Below, piece by piece: positions 17,901 through 21,236 of a DNA stretch of 64,000 nt. Positions within the stretch are counted from its first letter, which is position 1, and each line of letters starts with the position of its first letter. The stretch is from contig DF240797.1 in the NCBI GenBank assembly GCA_000507305.1, forward strand, positions 36,803 through 100,802, in the 5' to 3' direction. The DNA is from Breviolum minutum Mf 1.05b.01 (Eukaryota > Sar > Dinophyceae > Suessiales > Symbiodiniaceae). The notes under the pieces are model-generated. The model searched no databases. It saw nothing but the letters and a program-made list of their open reading frames with translations, and was not told the DNA's origin. The position numbers were made by a program, and so were the translations under genes.

Positions 17901-20070
17901 CCCTTAATAGACATCCAGTCATATGATGCCTTACCTCCTCAGGTTTGTTTTTTTTAAGGTATGACAAAGAAACCTCAGGAACTCGGTGTTTTTATTTGGA
18001 TGAACCTCGGGCGAACCTAAGGATTGCTACCCCAAGGCAAAGACCTTTGATCCGAAGCGATTCATCAATGGCATCGAGGACACTTGACGGGTGGTGACTG
18101 TGGAGATTCCCCTGAAGGGATCAGATCCGGACCAAAGAATCAGCCGGGACCCGGACCAATGGGAGGGGTGAATGAACCTGAATTACTACGCAGAATGATG
18201 TTTTTGGATCCTCCAAATAGCGAGGCTATTGAGGTTCCATGATTCTTAGGGTGCTTGATTTTATACCTTTTCCATTTTTGCATAAATACAACCAGCCTGA
18301 AGACGTTGGGTTGATGAAATTACAAGTGTTTTTTTGTTAAAGTCGGATGATTTAGTCATGTATGGTTATAGAAAGTGGGCCCCTACCAGTTATAAGTGGA
18401 GCTATAACATAGCTATAACCCCCATAAGTCGATCATAAGTAGGGTTCTAATCCCAGTTACCCTTTGAAAAGGCCATTTATAGGGGCCCACCTTACAACTA
18501 TAATCATGCCAATCTCAACTCCTTTAAGTATAGGTTTACACCCTTGTTTCTTTTTTTTGGGCTAGAACCTCCATTACGGGCATGGAAGAGATGTGAAATG
18601 AACATTTTTTGGGGGGGGAGTTCCTTTTGTGTGATTTTTTAACGGATTCTGCCATAGTAAATCACCATTTCCAACCACCGAACAAGCAAATCTAAGGTTC
18701 TATGATACATGTTGAGGGGGTTTCCAACGCCACTTTTGTTTCTTGAATCAAACCGTTAAAGTGTAGAGTCCCAAAGCTCTAATCAATGGTTGTTTTTGGT
18801 TCCCGTAAAAGGTGGGCTTGGCGGCAAAAAAAAACAATGGCAGGAAAAAATACCGCTTGTATACCACTTATAGTCCTTGCCCTCTGGAAATTTATATGCT
18901 ACCGATCCCAACTTTTTATGGGAACCAGAAACAACCATTGATCTAAGTACTGGTTTGGAACTAAAGCTAAACCATTTGATGACAAACCTATTTGTTTCCG
19001 GCCACGGGACTGATGTTCTTCTCACCTGTTCATCCAAGTAGTCTTAAAACAATTGCTTCGAGAAAACAAATTGAGGGGCTCTTAACTTCGCAAATCTTGG
19101 GAATGTTCCTTTCTGCCCACAGAGCCCATTTGAATTTGTTGGAGTTTTTTTTTTTAGCATATAATTCGCGAAAAGTGCTCAACCTTTAACCGGGGGACCC
19201 CAAGTTTTGCCTAGGTGTTTTTTCCATGAGTCTCCGAGTCTCCCTAAGAATTCTCAACTCTTGATCTTTAAGTCAGGCCGCCCAAAGTGTTTCATGATAC
19301 TGTTGGTGGTTCACATGGTGAGCACCAGTTGAGAGGTGTGAATATCCTAATACACCCCTGAAGATTAACATGGAAGGAAAAACATCTTCCAAACCTCCAT
19401 TTTTTGGGTTCGATGTTGATTTTTTGGGTGTATCATAAAACCGCAGAATTCTAGAATGCACGGTTTTGCATTGTTTTGCATGTTATGTACAGATGTAAAA
19501 TGCATACATACAAAGTGGATCACTACTAGTTATTCATGGAGTTAACGCTTATAAATTTCCTTTCAAATAGGTATATAACTGTTTTTTCCTCCCCTTGATA
19601 AATGGAGTTATAATCCTACTTATACCCACTTTGTATATATATATATATATTATAGGGATCCAATCACCTCCTGAGAATGGTAATGGAACCCAAAGACTAT
19701 GCGGAGGTGATTGAACATCCCTTGCTCATTATCTGAGAATATGACTGGATGCCTAGGATATATATATATATACACAAAAAATATATGTAAATATATATGT
19801 ATATATTTATTTTTACCTCTATATATATATATATATAAATACAGTAGACAGACTTGTAAACCGCCGGATTTCTTCCCCAAACTGTCTGACCTTGGCAGGA
19901 TGAATTCAACTTCATCTCTTTTGGTGGTGGACGAAGGGTCTGCAAGGGACAAGAGTTTGGATATTTACAAGTGCAATGTGTGCCTTGGCAAAAGTTGTTG
20001 TTTTTTGTTGGCCAGTTCTGTTGGATGTTTTTTTCGTTCAGGGCTTCCCTGGGAATGCTTGCTGGCACAT
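2896..20070 (+). CDS. CYP51: CYP51-type sterol 14-alpha-demethylase (cytochrome P450), split gene
   Basis: The family removes the 14-alpha methyl group of sterol precursors (three-step oxidation with NADPH-P450 reductase, normally in the ER). At least 14 exon pieces lie in N-to-C order on one strand. Landmarks: SCLGEARREIHEM; FDRAWRRM; YPDGRPISDEEIVGF followed by HNSAITTSW (CYP51-type I-helix with H before the Ser/Thr run); ELLEEQREA; GYTIRRGSVVATSPNVSH; KTFDPKRF; and the haem loop FGGGRRVCKGQEFGYLQVQ, with the ligand Cys at 19941-19943. Most neighbouring pieces join in phase, using GT, GA or GC donors and mostly AG|G acceptors. Missing: a secure N-terminus and membrane anchor, the ExxR helix between 12.9 and 13.1 kb, and the extreme C-terminus. 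The introns are filled with MITEs. Whether the gene is intact cannot be decided without RNA. Confidence 0.8.
2993..3130. repeat. MITE-like element, family F
   Basis: Inverted ends around GGATGTCCC...GGGACATCC, with the GTTAGTAAATGG / CCATTTACTAACC arms and a GGGTTATAACCC core. Confidence 0.8.
3420..3509 (+). CDS. CYP51: CYP51 exon piece: DMQIGVNFHQLLSATPW
   Basis: Acceptor TTTTTTTGAG|G. The G completes the codon begun at 2975, giving ..KPIL-DMQIGVNF.., which corresponds to the DLDxGFxPxN stretch of the family. The 3' end runs towards the assembly gap, so the donor is not seen. The open frame also extends upstream to 3289. Confidence 0.55.
3510..3594. other. assembly gap (85 N)
   Basis: Run of N. 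Translations through it are meaningless. Confidence 1.
3866..3905. repeat. family C half-element
   Basis: Single arm ATCCATGTATGGTATATT followed by TACCTACATTTAG; no partner arm found nearby. Confidence 0.6.
3921..3974. repeat. family D half-element
   Basis: Right arm only: CACTTACCAACTGGGATGAT then CTTCCAAGTA. Confidence 0.6.
4013..4113. repeat. MITE-like element, family L
   Basis: Ends CCAGTTTCCCTATATATTTG and GGGGGAACTGGAAGATGAAG. Confidence 0.7.
4349..4455. repeat. MITE-like element, family B
   Basis: ATACTGTTGATGGAAGAAAT on the left and GCAGGATTTCAGCCATCCAC on the right. Confidence 0.8.
4587..4758 (+). CDS. exon-like segment with strong donor, basic peptide
   Basis: The frame contains FERRSRKRKKTPPSGPYG and RNRLNLSNLSEFEAG and ends at GAAGCAG|GTGAGC, a good donor. 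The basic run would suit a nuclear-localisation or RNA-binding stretch. It lies inside a CYP51 intron, so it could be a nested gene fragment or an alternative exon. Family unknown. Confidence 0.35.
4820..4935. repeat. MITE-like element, family B
   Basis: ATACTGTTGATGGAAGAAAG on the left, ATTTCTTTTCAACAGTAT on the right. Confidence 0.75.
5064..5107. repeat. 22-bp tandem duplication
   Basis: Two exact copies of GTTGGGATATTTCGGGACCT plus TT. Confidence 0.9.
5180..5452 (+). CDS. open frame, weakly coding-like
   Basis: 90-residue frame with PVDILLHYGKSDIPQW; no family recognised. It lies in a CYP51 intron without convincing splice sites, so it may be chance. Confidence 0.15.
   Translation: MCCFISPIRPPILRHTHHFVQMLASHIQSDCLPVDILLHYGKSDIPQWRINHFDGFCHEKSLIFPWHCERFCSLEMINCWFGAFGALDSE
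5643..5728. repeat. MITE-like element, family C
   Basis: CCCATATCCATGGGACGATT on the left; AACTATACCATATATGGATG on the right. Confidence 0.75.
5791..5859 (+). CDS. CYP51: CYP51 exon piece: FDRAWRRMQTKRNEIL
   Basis: Matches the RRRDRAxxxxxxIxxxRR stretch after the F-G region. Acceptor GCAAAAAG|A (not AG|G); possible donor GATGAC|GTTTTA, phase 0, which suits the next piece. Other donors at 5867 and 5873 are also possible. Confidence 0.6.
5976..6066. repeat. MITE-like element, family J (diverged)
   Basis: CCAACCACCATTTTTTTAA with the inverted GAAACCACCATTTTTT and ATCATCCAAAAG motifs shared with the copies near 8.4 and 50.5 kb. Confidence 0.55.
6125..6252. repeat. MITE-like element, family F (variant)
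   Basis: Inner TATTTCACCTATCTACGGGA core and CAGCAGGACATCCCAGTAG end; closely like the copy at 59.72 kb. Confidence 0.55.
6299..6333 (+). CDS. CYP51: CYP51 microexon: DKTEKDFMQSVL
   Basis: 35-bp piece. Acceptor CACTTCTTCAG|G; donor GTCCT|GTGACT. It corresponds to the KxDDxLQxLLD motif before the I helix. It ends in phase 2 (CT), and the next piece begins with G to give Leu, then NSSYPDGRP. Confidence 0.65.
6539..6787 (+). CDS. open frame, weakly coding-like
   Basis: Contains QMVPMDLNIGFQGLAFIQGQ and KKGDANTTAKLDRF. No family recognised, and no strong splice signals. Confidence 0.2.
   Translation: MCIVNQGCFVPYTCSETKPQMVPMDLNIGFQGLAFIQGQIYNPVNVLCQKVKSKHILYIFQQHATVQHKKGDANTTAKLDRF
7197..7268 (+). 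CDS. short coding-like frame with GT donor
   Basis: Reads GEFAVTIVTNDIIAKRNNL, then CTTCG|GTGATC. An in-frame TAA directly precedes it and no acceptor lies between, so if real it is a broken exon. Confidence 0.2.
7508..7583. repeat. MITE-like element, family J (diverged)
   Basis: GTCCAACCACCATTTTTAAT, then GGTTTCAGAATTTCACCATT. Confidence 0.55.
7634..7751. repeat. MITE-like element, family F
   Basis: GGATGTCCCAGGAAGTTAGT on the left and ACTAACTTCCTGGGACATCC on the right: an inverted repeat of about 20 bp with no mismatch seen. Confidence 0.9.
7808..7862. repeat. AT-rich simple repeat
   Basis: Interrupted (AT)n. Confidence 0.9.
7905..8064 (+). CDS. exon-like segment, unrecognised
   Basis: After the acceptor CATTTCCACTTAG the frame runs through GGRVAHTVVRDHREVVVVGK and NSPNVQQEMQLQNSSDSPL to a TAG. 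Composition is clearly protein-like. It lies in the CYP51 intron between pieces that already join in frame, so it should not belong to CYP51. A nested gene, an alternative exon or chance are all possible. Confidence 0.3.
8095..8207. repeat. MITE-like element, family G
   Basis: CCCTAAGAATCCAGACCCCT at the left, GGATTGATGGTC inside, CATATCTGGCTCCTTAGGG at the right. Confidence 0.8.
8256..8332 (+). CDS. CYP51: CYP51 exon piece: YPDGRPISDEEIVGFLIAAF (I helix)
   Basis: Acceptor CACAGCTCAG|G. Matches the YxDGRxLxDxEIxGxLIxxLxAG signature. The boundary repeat GGA occurs at both ends of the intron. With AG|GA as acceptor, the donor must be GGCG|GAGTCT, a GA donor. Confidence 0.8.
8375..8482. repeat. 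MITE-like element, family J
   Basis: ACCCTGGAAGTCAACCACCA on the left and GGTGGTTGGACTTTCAG on the right. Inner CCTTTTGGATGATGAT. Confidence 0.7.
8590..8706. repeat. MITE-like element, family O
   Basis: GGGTGTTTCCTTAAATGGTG on the left; ATTTTCGGAAACCCCCATA on the right; Mg-type short inverted ends with related copies at 45.12 and 58.55 kb. Confidence 0.55.
8800..8865. repeat. family I element (partial)
   Basis: Family core TACCATGGTAAATCACCAT followed by TTGGGGAATATT. Confidence 0.6.
9283..9337 (+). CDS. CYP51: CYP51 exon piece: MHNSAITTSWSTQLGRIW
   Basis: Acceptor CCACAAG|GA. Continues the I helix as FFGG-MHNSAITTSW, the counterpart of AGQHTSSTTSAW. The best phase to the next piece uses donor ATTTG|GATGAA (GA), so TG+G gives Trp: LGRIW-LELFSRPD. 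Confidence 0.75.
9454..9535. repeat. MITE-like element, family I
   Basis: GTGATTTTTTACGGTCTCT then CTACCATGGTAAATCACCAT. Confidence 0.7.
9948..10054. repeat. MITE-like element, family B (diverged)
   Basis: CAGTGGATGGAACAAATCCT on the left; GCAGGATTTCTTCCATTGAT on the right. Confidence 0.7.
10303..10408. repeat. MITE-like element, family G (diverged)
   Basis: CCTAAGATTCCTATCACC, then GGATTGATGGTCGAAAAAT and a GGGAATCTTAGG end. Confidence 0.65.
10412..10547. repeat. MITE-like element, family D (variant)
   Basis: ACTTGGAGGATGGGCTCCCA on the left; AAATGGGATGGTCCTCCAAG on the right. Confidence 0.75.
10581..10670. repeat. family C element (partial)
   Basis: ATTACGGATCCATGGGACG arm plus TACCTACA; the right arm is decayed. 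Confidence 0.5.
10834..10979. repeat. MITE-like element, family D
   Basis: TACTTGGAGGATCATCCCAT on the left; ATAGGATGATCCTACAAGTA on the right. The arms continue as TTTAGTAAATGGTTAGTAA and its partner. Confidence 0.85.
11014..11086 (+). CDS. CYP51: CYP51 exon piece: LFSRPDLTQELLEEQREADV
   Basis: Acceptor GATTTCCAG|G. Matches the J-helix HPExxxxxxEEQ stretch. The likely end is GGA|GACTCC (GA donor, phase 0). A family H element starts 2 bp later, so the element sits almost on the splice site. Confidence 0.7.
11088..11208. repeat. MITE-like element, family H
   Basis: TCCCTGAAAACTAACATGGG on the left; CATGTTAGTTTGGGGA on the right. Confidence 0.75.
11252..11350. repeat. MITE-like element, family I
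   Basis: GTGATTTTTTACGGATTCTA, TGGTAAATCACCAT, and CCAAGCACCTTCACGCAAAT. Confidence 0.7.
11353..11450. repeat. MITE-like element, family G (diverged)
   Basis: CATTGATGGTCGAAAAATGC core and a CCTTAGGAGATACCTGGACG end. Confidence 0.5.
11803..11874. repeat. three dispersed copies of TTCTCAGATGAAC
   Basis: Three copies of the 13-mer within about 70 bp, two of them preceded by CTCCA. Confidence 0.8.
12007..12121. repeat. MITE-like element, family G
   Basis: CCCTAAGAATCCGGGACCCC on the left; GGACATACCTGGATTCTTAG on the right. Confidence 0.8.
12201..12316. repeat. MITE-like element, family H (diverged)
   Basis: ACCCTCGAAAACTAGCATGG on the left; TTTATGGTAGATTTCAGGGG on the right. Confidence 0.6.
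12646..12757. repeat. MITE-like element, family C
   Basis: CCCATAGGATCCATGGGACG on the left; CGTCCCATGGATCCGTAATG on the right. Confidence 0.85.
12856..12919 (+). CDS. CYP51: CYP51 exon piece: ALGSDDAAFTFAAYEKMKKC
   Basis: Acceptor CATCGTGGCAG|G, phase 0, compatible with the piece at 11.0 kb. Corresponds to the LTYDxLKKMxLLDxC segment before the K helix. Donor CTTG|GTTGAG. The ExxR sequence expected next was not found. Confidence 0.6.
12943..12978. repeat. family D half-element
   Basis: Left arm TCTTGGAGGATCATCCCAGT only. Confidence 0.6.
13118..13207 (+). CDS. CYP51: CYP51 exon piece: MEPILRRMKSDANVSGTFEV
   Basis: Matches the PPIxxLMRxxxxxxxVxG stretch after the K helix. It ends at GTACAG|GTATTT in phase 0, and the next piece starts in phase 0 with GYTI. 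The 5' limit is unknown: no AG lies just upstream in the open part of the frame, so the exon may start at the internal TTTTGAG|G instead. Confidence 0.65.
13652..13996 (+). pseudogene. retroelement-like fragment, part 1 (dinoflagellate type)
   Basis: Frame with ASYPWVHESRVGVARLGDFS, TAG-free for 114 codons. It resembles low-copy conserved stretches I associate with uncharacterised dinoflagellate retroelement ORFs, and it precedes an RNase H-like piece in the same frame after a stop. Inference only. It sits in a CYP51 intron. Confidence 0.3.
14069..14214 (+). pseudogene. RNase H-like fragment with GTAAGC donor
   Basis: Reads LDLHPAMQEALAELPIGWCD then RLLVYVDGSSMGQ. The (I/V)Y(T/V)DGSS pattern is the first-aspartate strand of RNase H-type domains. 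It ends at CTAGG|GTAAGC. Upstream the frame is closed by a TGA, so it is broken or spliced. It may belong to the same element as the 13.65 kb fragment. Confidence 0.4.
14385..14507. repeat. MITE-like element, family C (variant)
   Basis: CCCATACAATCAATGTATGG on the left; AAATCCCATGGATCCTGTGG on the right. Confidence 0.65.
14581..14637 (+). CDS. short exon-like segment
   Basis: After TTGGCAG the frame reads LRLRAAVSEVLRMHLGWK and a TGA. Helical, protein-like and GC-rich. Family unknown; possibly part of the retroelement-like remnant. Confidence 0.25.
   Translation, partial: LRLRAAVSEVLRMHLGWK
14702..14807. repeat. MITE-like element, family A
   Basis: CTAGGTGGCGTGGTTTCC on the left; GGTTGAAACCACCAACCAG on the right. 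Confidence 0.8.
15075..15118. repeat. (ATG)n then (CTG)n trinucleotide repeat
   Basis: About ten ATG units followed by about five CTG units. Confidence 0.95.
15351..15462. repeat. family H element (diverged)
   Basis: ATCTAACATAGGTACC on the left and TTAAATTTCGAAAATGTAAG on the right. Confidence 0.45.
15479..15578. repeat. MITE-like element, family C
   Basis: ATTATGGATCCATGGGACGA on the left; CAGTCCCATGGATGCTATAC on the right. Confidence 0.8.
15608..15665. repeat. family E element (partial)
   Basis: AAGATGGGCCCCAAACACC, then TTATAAGTAGAG and an ACTCCACTTATGGG end. Confidence 0.55.
15694..16005 (+). pseudogene. dinoflagellate retroelement-like ORF fragment
   Basis: Frame contains WDSFRSSEDAGCLRKLWTLS, KEVKALAAGADEDQKKK and EEAVRAGGIPSPRSDGERPG. 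The (x)GGIPxPxSDxxRP ending is a pattern I recall from repeated dinoflagellate ORFs linked to copia-like elements; that is memory, not a search. The ORF stops at 16003-16005. GC-rich against AT-rich flanks, consistent with an inserted coding fragment. Confidence 0.4.
16368..16640 (+). CDS. open frame, weakly coding-like
   Basis: Contains MRTVEQDVEFKAFGMFRQQR; an alternative frame with LFVDANGGARCGVQGLWD overlaps it. No family recognised. Confidence 0.2.
   Translation: MFNLGVYIPFSKLSIILRPKMALQPLVFGHGFRPRHAPLFLLMRTVEQDVEFKAFGMFRQQRDVFVFFQFFLGNKICGMCIKRLVKQRGK
16788..16892. repeat. MITE-like element, family K
   Basis: Perfect ends CCCTAGTCTTGCAAA and TTTGCAAGACTAGGG; inner TTTGGACCCC / GGGGTCCAA is also inverted. 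Confidence 0.9.
16917..16965. repeat. family H half-element
   Basis: AAAACTAACATGACAATGG; no right arm. Confidence 0.5.
16976..17076. repeat. MITE-like element, family A
   Basis: CTAGGTGGCGGTTGCAAA on the left, GTTCGAAACCACCAACTAG on the right. 4-bp target duplication GGGA at 16972-16975 and 17077-17080. Confidence 0.9.
17206..17271 (+). CDS. CYP51: CYP51 exon piece: GYTIRRGSVVATSPNVSHML
   Basis: Acceptor GCATCTCCCCAG|G, phase 0. Nearly textbook CYP51: GYxIPxGxxVxxSPxVxHR. The next piece joins in phase 0 if the donor is GATGTC|GCTTGG, a GC donor, giving LDV-DCYPKAKTFDPKRF. Confidence 0.85.
17395..17450. repeat. family C element (short)
   Basis: ATCCACCATCCATGTAGG and CCATAAATGGATGGTATGGG; internally deleted. 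Confidence 0.6.
17646..17783. repeat. MITE-like element, family E
   Basis: AAGGTGGGCCACCAGCTATA on the left; TGTGGGGCCCACCA on the right. Inner TTATAAGTGGAG / CTCTAAGTGGAG arms. Confidence 0.7.
18022..18078 (+). CDS. CYP51: CYP51 exon piece: DCYPKAKTFDPKRFINGIE
   Basis: Acceptor GAACCTAAG|G, phase 0. Holds the P450 PERF-type motif (FDPKRF). The frame meets TGA at 18085, so a donor must lie before it: GAG|GACACT (GA) fits phase 0 and the next piece. Confidence 0.7.
18118..18162 (+). CDS. CYP51: possible CYP51 exon piece: GSDPDQRISRDPDQW
   Basis: Acceptor CCCTGAAG|G; end TGG|GAGGGG (GA donor); both phase 0. It would fill the gap between the PERF motif and the haem loop. The preceding intron would be only 39 nt, which is short, so the boundaries are doubtful. 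Confidence 0.4.
18371..18494. repeat. MITE-like element, family E
   Basis: AAAGTGGGCCCCTACCAGTT on the left; TTATAGGGGCCCACCTT on the right. Confidence 0.85.
18631..18690. repeat. family I element (partial)
   Basis: GTGATTTTTTAACGGATTCT, then ATAGTAAATCACCAT. Confidence 0.65.
18791..18935. repeat. MITE-like element, family N (diverged)
   Basis: TTTTTGGTTCCCGTAAAAGG on the left; TTATGGGAACCAGAAACAAC on the right; inner GTATACCACTTATAG is shared with the 55.5 kb copy. Confidence 0.6.
19351..19434. repeat. MITE-like element, family H
   Basis: ACACCCCTGAAGATTAACAT on the left; GATGTTGATTTTTTGGGTGT on the right. Confidence 0.75.
19510..19635. repeat. MITE-like element, family E (variant)
   Basis: ACAAAGTGGATCACTACTAG on the left; ATACCCACTTTGTA on the right; inner AAATGGAGTTATAA arms. 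Confidence 0.65.
19655..19718. repeat. family M element (short)
   Basis: GGGATCCAATCACCTCCTGA on the left and GCGGAGGTGATTGAAC on the right. Confidence 0.65.
19758..19842. repeat. AT-rich simple repeat
   Basis: (AT)n interrupted by ATGTAAATATATATG-type steps. Confidence 0.9.
19899..19977 (+). CDS. CYP51: CYP51 exon piece: haem loop FGGGRRVCKGQEFGYLQVQ
   Basis: Acceptor GACCTTGGCAG|G, phase 0. Contains the haem-binding consensus FxxGxRxCxG (F19920, Cys 19941-19943). CYP51 proteins usually have H or R before the Cys and IGE after it; here it is RRVCKGQ, so the loop is diverged but has every invariant residue. Donor GTGCAAT|GTGTGC. Confidence 0.85.
20042..20070 (+). CDS. CYP51: possible CYP51 exon piece after the haem loop
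   Basis: Very good acceptor GTTTTTTTCGTTCAG|G. In phase with the piece before (T+GG gives Trp) it reads LPWECLLAH, then enters a TA repeat. It could be the L-helix continuation; the true C-terminus was not found. Confidence 0.4.
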
Positions 20071-20134
20071 ATATATATATACATATATATGTCTATATTT
20101 ATATTTATATATATTTTAATCTATATATATATAT
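20069..20134. repeat. AT-rich simple repeat
   Basis: (TA)n with short interruptions. Confidence 0.9.
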
Positions 20135-20253
20135 GCATATTGTTGAGGGGCAACGAAATGGAAGACCACACCTCAAGCCTGCAAAGATGTGATCATCCTG
20201 GTGGTTACTGGCAGGGGTGGACATAATATCTCAACATTTACAGTACGTACCAT

Positions 20254-20303
20254 GAAGAGTCCGAGCAGTGGACATAGTGAAGAGTCCGAGCAGTGGACAT
20301 AGT
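20254..20303. repeat. 25-bp exact tandem duplication
   Basis: Two copies of GAAGAGTCCGAGCAGTGGAC plus ATAGT. Confidence 0.95.
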
Positions 20304-20973
20304 CAACCTTAGTTATCTATACTTCAGAACTTCATATTTATTAAGAAGGCAAGAGGTTCTGCAAACCTTCTAGTTGTCGAAGCAGGGTCAGCGGAGAAGA
20401 GATTATTTTTGTTTTATTTGACTAGTTGTTTAATGATTATAACTTAAACCGACAAGATGATAACAAGGGATTTAATGGAATGCAACAATTGTCTTGGTGA
20501 AAATCTCTCCCTATACCAGGTTCTTCCCAGTGACGATTTTGGGTGTTTTAAGTGACCCTTTCACGGGTTAAGTGACCTCCATTTGGGTGATCAAAAGGTC
20601 ACTTGGAAGAAGCTGGTAAAAGGAAACATCACATCTTCCAACACAATTAGTATGTGAAGCTGACACCTGAACATCATACTCATCGAGAATCCAAGGCTTT
20701 GTCGCACATGTTACTGGGTCTGCAGGGAGTTTGTGTGTTTGAGTCTAAATATGGGATGGCACAGGATAAGGGTTCCCCAAGAATCTACCTTGGTATGGTA
20801 TTTTTTGGGCGGATTTTGTTCCTTTTTTGAGTGCATGTCGTTTGGGTTGGTAGCTCCCTAGTGACCTCCGAACGTTGGACCCCACGAGGTGAAAAAATTC
20901 GCCGAAACTATCCGGATCGACCAAGTTTGGAGGGGAAACGCCAAAGGGGGAGCTGTTCAACTTCAGTTGTTTT

Positions 20974-21065
20974 CTAGGTGGTGGTTTCAAATATCTTTTA
21001 TTTTCACCCCTATTTGGGGAAGATTCCCAATTTGACTAATATTTTTCAAAGGGGTTGAAATCACC
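20974..21065. repeat. family A MITE, left part, split by the retrotransposon
   Basis: CTAGGTGGTGGTTTCAAA followed by the family core. The right end is at 29095-29108, after the retrotransposon. Confidence 0.85.
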
Positions 21066-21206
21066 TGTTAACACCTCCAAGAGAAAACACATGTACAGGT
21101 TGGTTTCATGGAAAGCCACTTTCAAACCAAGCCCGTGGACAGGGCAGGAGTATAAGGAAAAAGTAGTGGTGGGAGCGACGGGACCGGGTGGACTTGGGGA
21201 GCTCTA
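21066..21206 (+). repeat. 5' LTR (141 bp)
   Basis: Begins TGTTAACACC and ends GAGCTCTA. I found no difference from the 3' LTR. TATAAGG at about 21151 is a candidate TATA-like element. Short for a copia LTR. Confidence 0.95.
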
Positions 21207-21219
21207 GGTTATGAGCCCA
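21207..21219 (+). promoter_or_regulatory. primer binding site, half-tRNA-iMet type
   Basis: GGTTATGAGCCCA directly follows the LTR. It is complementary to the anticodon arm of initiator tRNA-Met (GGGCUCAUAACC), not to the tRNA 3' end. The same cleaved-tRNA priming is known for Drosophila copia and yeast Ty5. Confidence 0.8.
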
Positions 21220-21236
21220 AACCCTTTCCACTAGCC

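Noticed and set aside
18992-19189. Frame with RKQIEGLLTSQILGMFLSAH as a second P450 I helix
   Set aside because: The resemblance to GxxxAGxxT is superficial. The CYP51 I helix is already placed at 8.26-9.33 kb and no other P450 motif lies nearby.
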